Positions 6,589 to 10,231 of a DNA stretch of 10,231 nucleotides are shown in pieces. Made by a program: the position numbers and the translations under genes. Each line of letters opens with the position of its first letter. The stretch's first letter is position 1. The notes below the pieces were generated by a model. That model was not told the DNA's origin, did no database searches, and worked only from the letters and a program-made list of their open reading frames with translations. Source of the DNA: Burkholderiales bacterium (GTDB taxonomy: Bacteria > Pseudomonadota > Gammaproteobacteria > Burkholderiales > SG8-41); the NCBI GenBank assembly GCA_005800795.1, contig SYEN01000017.1, forward strand, positions 1 through 10,231, read 5' to 3'.

Positions 6589-7695
6589 CTACAACACCAC
6601 CTTCTGCCGCTGCCCCGTCTCCGAAGCCTTCCGAATCGCATCTAGCATGCGATGCCGCCGCACGGCGTGTTCAAAATCCGCCTCGACCGGTGCGCCGCCG
6701 CGTATCGCCTCGGCAAATTTCACCCACATCTGGCCTACGTCGTAGGCCGGGCCGCCGTTGCGGATGTCTTCGGGCACGCATTTGAATCGCTCCGGCACGA
6801 GCAACTCTTGCAGCGCCTTATCGTCTTTTTTGCCGCCCATGATTTTGCGTTTCAGTTCCTGCCCGGCCTCACCACCGCCGATCATCATCAGCGTGCCTTC
6901 GGTGCCGTAAATCTCGAAGCGGTAGCCGCTGCCGTGATACGGATGCACACCGAGATTGGCACTGACCACCGCGCCGTTGTCGAGCTTGCCGCTTAACATG
7001 ATGTTGTCGGGCGAGGTCACGTCGACGGTTTTTTTGGTGTCGGTCTCGAACCATTGCGGCACTTGCGTGCTGACTACGGCGGAGACTTCGGCGAGTTCGC
7101 CCGCCACCATGCACAGCGCATCCATCGAGTGGCCGAAGGTAATGGTCAGCGTGTTGGCGCCGAGGTTCACGTCTTTTTGCCAGGTGCGATCCGAAGTGCG
7201 CGTCAGCACCCCGCTGCCCATGTGTGTCATGTTCACCGACAGCATTTTGCCGACGTAGCCCTGCTGAATCAGCTCGCGCATATAGAGATACGCAGGCGAG
7301 GCGCGGCGTTGCAGGCCGACCATGGTGCGCACGTTTTTCTTTTTGGCGACCGCGGCCATTTCTTCGGCTTCTTGGGTGTTGGCGCCCAGCGGCCATTCGC
7401 AGTAGACGTGCTTGCCAGCTTCGAGTGCCGCCATGGTGATTTTGTAGTGCGCAGGCACGCGCACCGCCACCAGTGCAGCTTCCACCTGTGCATCCGCGCC
7501 CATGGTTTGCAAATCGCTGTACGCCTTTTTCACGCCGTATTTTTCGGCGGCAGCCTGCGCGGTGTCGGCATGCGCGGTGCACACGGCGTGCAGATTTATT
7601 TGTGGCACTTTTTGCAGCACCGGGCCGTGTGCGTTCGGGCCCCAACGTCCGCCAGCGCCGATGAATGCCACTCTTAACGGATCATTTGTCGCCAT
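6589..7695 (-). CDS. Gfo/Idh/MocA family NAD(P)-dependent oxidoreductase (Gal80-like C-terminal domain)
   Basis: This 368-residue enzyme has an N-terminal Rossmann fold with FIGAGGRWG (11-19) as the dinucleotide loop. The family's EKP motif appears as EWPLG (100-104), the form seen in the Gal80-like branch. The C-terminal half (about 130-360) is the substrate and dimer domain, with HSMDALCMVAGEL (189-201), containing the usual active-site Asp/His region, and YGTEGTL (263-269). The family oxidises or reduces sugars, inositols, sugar acids or phthalate-type diols using NAD(P). The exact substrate is not visible. I chose the ATG at 7695, with GGAGAG six bases upstream; a TTG at 7707 overlaps that ribosome binding site and is unlikely. 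The VOC gene lies upstream on the same strand with only 43 bp between, and that gap holds repeat copy 3. Confidence 0.88.
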   Translation of the reverse strand: MATNDPLRVAFIGAGGRWGPNAHGPVLQKVPQINLHAVCTAHADTAQAAAEKYGVKKAYSDLQTMGADAQVEAALVAVRVPAHYKITMAALEAGKHVYCEWPLGANTQEAEEMAAVAKKKNVRTMVGLQRRASPAYLYMRELIQQGYVGKMLSVNMTHMGSGVLTRTSDRTWQKDVNLGANTLTITFGHSMDALCMVAGELAEVSAVVSTQVPQWFETDTKKTVDVTSPDNIMLSGKLDNGAVVSANLGVHPYHGSGYRFEIYGTEGTLMMIGGGEAGQELKRKIMGGKKDDKALQELLVPERFKCVPEDIRNGGPAYDVGQMWVKFAEAIRGGAPVEADFEHAVRRHRMLDAIRKASETGQRQKVVL

Positions 7696-7713
7696 GCCAC
7701 TCTCCAAAAATAG

Positions 7714-7733
7714 TCAATTAAAACAGATAGTTA
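7714..7733 (+). repeat. Dispersed 20-nt AT-rich motif, copy 3
   Basis: TCAATTAAAACAGATAGTTA has two mismatches to the consensus (positions 6 and 17). It combines the variant of copy 1 with that of copy 2. It fills most of the 43-bp gap between the VOC stop and the Gfo/Idh start, 19 bp before the latter's ATG, so it cannot be a large insertion. It could be part of a promoter or operator for the Gfo/Idh gene. Confidence 0.75.
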
Positions 7734-7738
7734 CGATA

Positions 7739-8095
7739 TCACTTCATTTCGATGAATTCGAGCTGCACGCCGTCCGGTCCTTCAAAAAAACACACGCGGC
7801 GGTTGCCAGTGACGAAGGTCTCTTCGAGGATGCCGATGTTTTGCGCCTTCAACTTGGCCACCAGTTCATCGAGCTTGTCGGTGTCCATCGCGATGTGTTC
7901 CATACCGAAACTCTGCTTGCGCTTTTGCGTCGGGTGCAAATCGGTGATGTTGAGCGACAAGCCGTCAAGATCCACGCGATAGCCGCCGGTAGGCGACTGG
8001 CTGGTGATGGTCGCACCGAAAGTGTCGACGTAAAACTTCGCCGTCTTTTCCGGATGCTTGGTTTTGATGTGCAGATGATTGAGTTTGATGGTCAT
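7739..8095 (-). CDS. VOC (glyoxalase/bleomycin resistance/dioxygenase) superfamily protein
   Basis: At 118 residues this is a single-module pair of beta-alpha-beta-beta-beta units. Candidate metal ligands stand where the superfamily places them: His7 in NHLHI at the first strand, His67 in GMEHIAM opening the second half, and Glu113 in PDGVQLEFIE at the last strand. AKFYVDTFGA (19-28) is the usual helix after the first strand. Members are lyases, isomerases, ring-cleaving dioxygenases or resistance proteins, and the substrate cannot be told from sequence alone. The ATG follows AAGGAG at good distance. It lies 24 bp downstream of the PIN toxin gene and 43 bp upstream of the Gfo/Idh gene, all on the minus strand, which suggests it may work with the Gfo/Idh enzyme on the same compound. 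Confidence 0.85.
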   Translation of the reverse strand: MTIKLNHLHIKTKHPEKTAKFYVDTFGATITSQSPTGGYRVDLDGLSLNITDLHPTQKRKQSFGMEHIAMDTDKLDELVAKLKAQNIGILEETFVTGNRRVCFFEGPDGVQLEFIEMK

Positions 8096-8119
8096 GTCCG
8101 TCTCCTTTTCAATAAAAGT

Positions 8120-8530
8120 TTAGAACCACTTGATGATGTCAAACCGCTTGCTTTTGCCGATGCGAAACACATTGAAATCGCGCACGTCTACCGTCAGTAT
8201 GGCACGGCAATCCGTTTCCTGCGCAAACCACACCAATGCCGCATCGGTGAAATCCGGGTCCAGCGCCGTATAGCGAGTAAGAATCTCGCTCACGTTCCGA
8301 TAGGCAACCGACGGCAGATCGAGCACCGTGCAGGGCGGACTGCTGACCCAGTCGAGCAGGCGCGACTTGCCCACCGTCGAGAGAAAATAACTGGCTTCGG
8401 ATATAACCGGCGCCGGGATCAGCAATTCGCCGGCGTAGTCGTCGAGAAATTCGGCGGCGGCGGCATGCCGTTTGTCGCGCGCGATGCCCAGCGCGACCAG
8501 AAAACCCGTGTCGACCAGTACGCGATTCAA
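8120..8530 (-). CDS. PIN-domain ribonuclease toxin, VapC-like
   Basis: The 136-residue protein is a complete PIN domain with all four acidic residues in place: Asp7 (LVDTGFL), Glu45 (VISEASY), Asp96 (DFTDAALV) and Asp115 (LTVDVRDF). VapC toxins are Mg2+-dependent ribonucleases that cut tRNA or rRNA and are held inactive by the antitoxin. The start is a TTG at 8530, only nine bases after the antitoxin's TAA and without a Shine-Dalgarno sequence of its own, so translation is probably coupled. Unusually, the two reading frames are the same, separated only by the stop and three sense codons. A CTG at 8536 is the only other nearby start option. The next gene downstream (VOC) has its own ribosome binding site and may receive read-through transcription. 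Confidence 0.85.
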   Translation of the reverse strand: MNRVLVDTGFLVALGIARDKRHAAAAEFLDDYAGELLIPAPVISEASYFLSTVGKSRLLDWVSSPPCTVLDLPSVAYRNVSEILTRYTALDPDFTDAALVWFAQETDCRAILTVDVRDFNVFRIGKSKRFDIIKWF

Positions 8531-8539
8531 GCGCAGCTT

Positions 8540-8785
8540 TTAAGTGCGCGGGCCGCGAAACTTCGCGCGCAAGGCAGCCTTGACGTTCCCCGAAATATCG
8601 GAACCCGTGCTACCCGGATCACCACCGATAAACGGATGGCGTGACGCCGGTGTATTCAGCGCGGGTTCGCGCAGCAGGCCATCCAGTGCCTGTTTGACGA
8701 CCTCGCTCTTGGTGAGCTTGCGCTTGACGCAATACTCCGCCAACTCTTGCTCAACGCGATGCGGCAGGCGAACAGTCAGCGTCAT
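8540..8785 (-). CDS. Ribbon-helix-helix antitoxin, partner of the PIN toxin
   Basis: This 81-residue protein starts with the ribbon TLTVRLP (2-8), followed by two helices (about 9-21 and 25-38, with LTKSEVVKQALDGLL), the standard RHH DNA-binding fold. Residues 42-81, ending in HPFIGGDPGSTGSDISGNVK and ALRAKFRGPRT, form the flexible tail expected to wrap the toxin. The ATG has CGGAG upstream. The gene precedes the PIN gene in the usual antitoxin-first order. A perfect 10-bp inverted repeat at 8808-8838, just upstream, is the expected self-operator. Assignment as antitoxin rests on fold, size, order and operator. Confidence 0.85.
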   Translation of the reverse strand: MTLTVRLPHRVEQELAEYCVKRKLTKSEVVKQALDGLLREPALNTPASRHPFIGGDPGSTGSDISGNVKAALRAKFRGPRT

Positions 8786-8807
8786 GATGGGGCTCCGGAG
8801 TTTATGA

Positions 8808-8838
8808 TGTAATACAAAATTTAATAAATTGTATTACA
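8808..8838 (-). promoter_or_regulatory. Operator/promoter of the toxin-antitoxin operon
   Basis: TGTAATACAA (8808-8817) and TTGTATTACA (8829-8838) are perfect 10-bp inverted arms with an 11-bp AT-only spacer. Their centres are 21 bp apart, two helical turns, which suits two RHH dimers on the same DNA face. On the minus strand the arms also supply plausible -35 (TTGTAA, 8839-8834) and -10 (TGTATT or TATTAC near 8816-8809) hexamers, so antitoxin binding would block the promoter. The operator ends 23 bp before the antitoxin ATG. Confidence 0.7.
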
Positions 8839-8909
8839 AAACCTTCTGGCTTCCAACTCGCCCGCCACGTGCCTTGCCACTCCCATCCATTCACGAGCGA
8901 GATTAATCA

Positions 8910-8929
8910 TAAGTATTTGTTTTTATTAA
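8910..8929 (-). repeat. Dispersed 20-nt AT-rich motif, copy 4
   Basis: On the minus strand it reads TTAATAAAAACAAATACTTA, two mismatches (positions 2 and 13) from the consensus. It lies just past the stop codon of the Bug gene and about 70 bp upstream of the toxin-antitoxin operator. No gene starts on the plus side of it, so a purely promoter role would not explain it. Confidence 0.65.
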
Positions 8930-8939
8930 ATATTTTTAA

Positions 8940-9977
8940 TTACTCAGGTCGGATGCCGCCAACCTTGATAATCGACTGAAAGCGCAGGTATTCCTCCTGC
9001 ATGTGGCGCATGAAGCCATCCGGCGTGGTGTCGGGTGTTGATTCCGCGCCCTGATTTACGAACCGCGTGCGCAGCGCGCTCTTGCGCAACACGCGCGCGA
9101 TATCACTGTGCAGTTGCTCGACCACGCGGCGCGGCGTGCCCTTGGGCGCGACGATGCCGGACCAGCTGTCGAATTGGGCTTCGGGCAGCCCGACTTCCGC
9201 GATCGCTGGCACGTTGGGCAATGTGGGGCTGCGCTGCGGCGTCATGACCGCCAGCGCGCGCAGACGCCCTTCGCGCACCGGGCCGAGTGCTGCGGGCAGC
9301 GTGTAGATGGCGTAGTGCACGCGGCCCAGCGCCATTTCAATGAAAGAGTCGGTCGCCATGCGAAACGGAATATGCACTGCGTCGATGTTCAGTGCGCGCG
9401 AAAAAACTTCCGCCGCCAGATGCGATGCCGAGCCGATACCGAGGGACGCATAATTCATTTCGCCCGGGCGCACGCGGGCGTAAGTGACAAATTCACGCGC
9501 CGTGGAAACCGGCAGCGTGCGCGTTGCCGCCAGCACATTGGTGATCGACGCCACGTGCGCCACGCCGACAATATCACCCAGCGCCTTGTACGGCGGCGCT
9601 TCGCGCATGAGTTCGGTGATCAGCCTTGTCACGCCCACCATGCCCAGCGTGTAACCATCAGCGACGGCGCGCGACACCTTGGTATTGCCGATCAGCCCCC
9701 CCGCACCCGGACGGTTTTCAATCAGCACGCGGCGCTGGTAATACGTTTCCAGTTCGTCGGCCAGCAGGCGCGCAAAAAAATCATCCGCCGCGCCGACTGA
9801 CGACGCGACAATGACACGTATCGGTTTGACCGGGAAATCGGCGTGTGAACCTGGCGTCAACGCCATGCTGCGCCCTGCAACCAACAGCAGTCCTGCGGCA
9901 ATCAGCGCAATGCGGCACCACCGCCCACTCGGCGACAGTGTCACAGCGGGCCATCGGAAGTGTGAAACGCAAGGCAT
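8940..9977 (-). CDS. Bug-family (TctC-like) periplasmic solute-binding protein
   Basis: At 345 residues this has the full length and text of the Bug family, the extracytoplasmic receptors of tripartite tricarboxylate transporters. A signal peptide spans about residues 8-40 (RWCRIALIAAGLLLVAG, then SMA), longer than usual at its N-end. The mature protein opens with DFPVKPIRVIV (47-57) and carries ENRPGAGGLIGNTKVS (87-102), YASLGIGSASHLAAE (176-190) and VHIPF (201-205), loops that bind the ligand carboxylate through water bridges in known structures. The acidic VGAADDFFARLLADELE stretch (61-77) replaces the more common GGxxD form. Ligands are small organic acids; which one is unknown. The ATG at 9977 has GAGGT directly against it, so an in-frame GTG at codon 12 is an alternative start. 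No tctA or tctB membrane genes are nearby, as is common for orphan Bug genes. Confidence 0.92.
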   Translation of the reverse strand: MPCVSHFRWPAVTLSPSGRWCRIALIAAGLLLVAGRSMALTPGSHADFPVKPIRVIVASSVGAADDFFARLLADELETYYQRRVLIENRPGAGGLIGNTKVSRAVADGYTLGMVGVTRLITELMREAPPYKALGDIVGVAHVASITNVLAATRTLPVSTAREFVTYARVRPGEMNYASLGIGSASHLAAEVFSRALNIDAVHIPFRMATDSFIEMALGRVHYAIYTLPAALGPVREGRLRALAVMTPQRSPTLPNVPAIAEVGLPEAQFDSWSGIVAPKGTPRRVVEQLHSDIARVLRKSALRTRFVNQGAESTPDTTPDGFMRHMQEEYLRFQSIIKVGGIRPE

Positions 9978-10052
9978 ACCTCATTTATGCACCAATTGCC
10001 CACAGGCCGCAACCGCGCGCTGCCACGCACACGTCCCTCGGTGATATTTTTA

Positions 10053-10072
10053 TCAATAAAAACAGATACTTA
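10053..10072 (+). repeat. Dispersed 20-nt AT-rich motif, copy 5
   Basis: TCAATAAAAACAGATACTTA matches the five-copy consensus exactly. It lies 76 bp upstream of the Bug gene (which reads leftward) and about 15-20 bp outside the apparent IS end, so it is not part of the IS. Confidence 0.75.
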
Positions 10073-10087
10073 CAATTACATTGCCCT

Positions 10088-10231
10088 AGCAGCCTGTCGG
10101 ACTTAGCCGACAATTGTTTATTGAACTTGTCATCGAAGCCAGAAAGTAAACGTTGCTTGATAGGGGCATAGGATACACAGGCGAGGCGAACGAATGACAC
10201 GATTTGTGACGGTGAATCGAGACACGGCGTA
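10088..10231 (+). mobile_element. Left end of an insertion sequence (IS1182-like), partial
   Basis: The stretch AGCAGCCTGTCGGACTTAGC (near 10088-10107) resembles IS terminal inverted repeats. TGTCGG (10095-10100) and CCGACA (10107-10112) can form a hairpin just inside it. A roughly 85-bp non-coding leader then precedes a transposase start at 10194. The exact outer boundary and any target duplication cannot be set because the other end is outside the window. The family call comes from the first transposase residues and recalled terminal text. Confidence 0.5.
10194..10231 (+). CDS. Transposase N-terminus (IS1182-like), partial at window edge
   Basis: Only 12 full codons are visible, reading MTRFVTVNRDTA and then TA. 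This matches the opening of IS1182-type transposases, whose N-termini I recall as M-x-RFV-x-x-DRDT-x-x-LLPPS. A purine-rich stretch (GGCGAGGCGAACGA) precedes the ATG and may hold the ribosome binding site. With so few residues the family is tentative, and whether the element is intact cannot be seen. Confidence 0.5.
   Translation, partial: MTRFVTVNRDTA

Noticed and set aside
7502..8644. Long open frame (380 codons) on the plus strand across the VOC and toxin genes
   Set aside because: It is antisense to the VOC, PIN and antitoxin genes, all of which have clear motifs and ribosome binding sites. Its own translation shows no family signature and begins inside the Gfo/Idh gene.
8931..8942. TATTTTTAATTA run after the Bug stop codon as an intrinsic terminator
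   Set aside because: It is AT-only, with no GC stem before the T-run in the Bug gene's direction.
9108..9800. 230-codon plus-strand frame inside the Bug gene region
   Set aside because: It is a high-GC shadow of the Bug gene, rich in Arg, His and Ala, with no motif or ribosome binding site.

Overview
The window looks like chromosomal DNA of a betaproteobacterium (Burkholderiales-like). I base this on high GC, the N-terminus of a proteobacterial class I fructose-1,6-bisphosphatase, a Bug-family (TctC) periplasmic binding protein, sugar-acid and aromatic-acid catabolic enzymes, and intergenic palindromes of the 'ATTCCCGCGAAAGCGGGAAT' type. This is inference from protein resemblance recalled from memory; no database was searched.

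Layout. Positions 1-119 (minus) hold the first 39 codons of fbp, divergent from a stand-alone FAD/NAD(P) oxidoreductase of the SelD-partner type (218-1360, plus). A deazaflavin (F420)-type nitroreductase homologue (1500-1934, minus) and an Asp/Glu racemase-superfamily protein without the expected catalytic cysteines (2016-2762, minus) follow. Positions 2763-3352 are gene-free and carry a promoter-like box, a 20-nt repeat and an 82-bp inverted-repeat element. A UxaA-family (altronate/galactarate-type) dehydratase occupies 3353-4897 (plus). An AT-richer gene for an unrecognised secreted protein (5007-5846, plus) comes next, then the decayed remains of an amidohydrolase gene related to 2-pyrone-4,6-dicarboxylate lactonase (about 6000-6509, plus). 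On the minus strand follow a Gfo/Idh/MocA dehydrogenase (6589-7695), a small VOC/glyoxalase protein (7739-8095), a VapC-like PIN toxin with its ribbon-helix-helix antitoxin (8120-8785) and a perfect palindromic operator (8808-8838), and a Bug solute-binding protein (8940-9977). The right edge holds the end of an insertion sequence and the first codons of its transposase (from 10194).

How it fits together. The dehydratase, Gfo/Idh enzyme, VOC protein, lactonase relic, racemase-like protein and Bug protein are the kinds of genes that accompany uptake and breakdown of sugar acids or aromatic-derived carboxylic acids. They are not one operon: strands alternate, one member is a pseudogene, and a toxin-antitoxin pair, repeats and an IS end lie among them. 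It reads as an accessory catabolic mosaic.

The most unusual signal is a 20-nt AT-rich motif (consensus TCAATAAAAACAGATACTTA) found five times, always between genes and in strictly alternating orientation, at 3144, 5977, 7714, 8910 and 10053. It separates the right two thirds of the window into blocks and is not explained by any gene or IS that I can see. I found no clear new defence or biosynthetic system.
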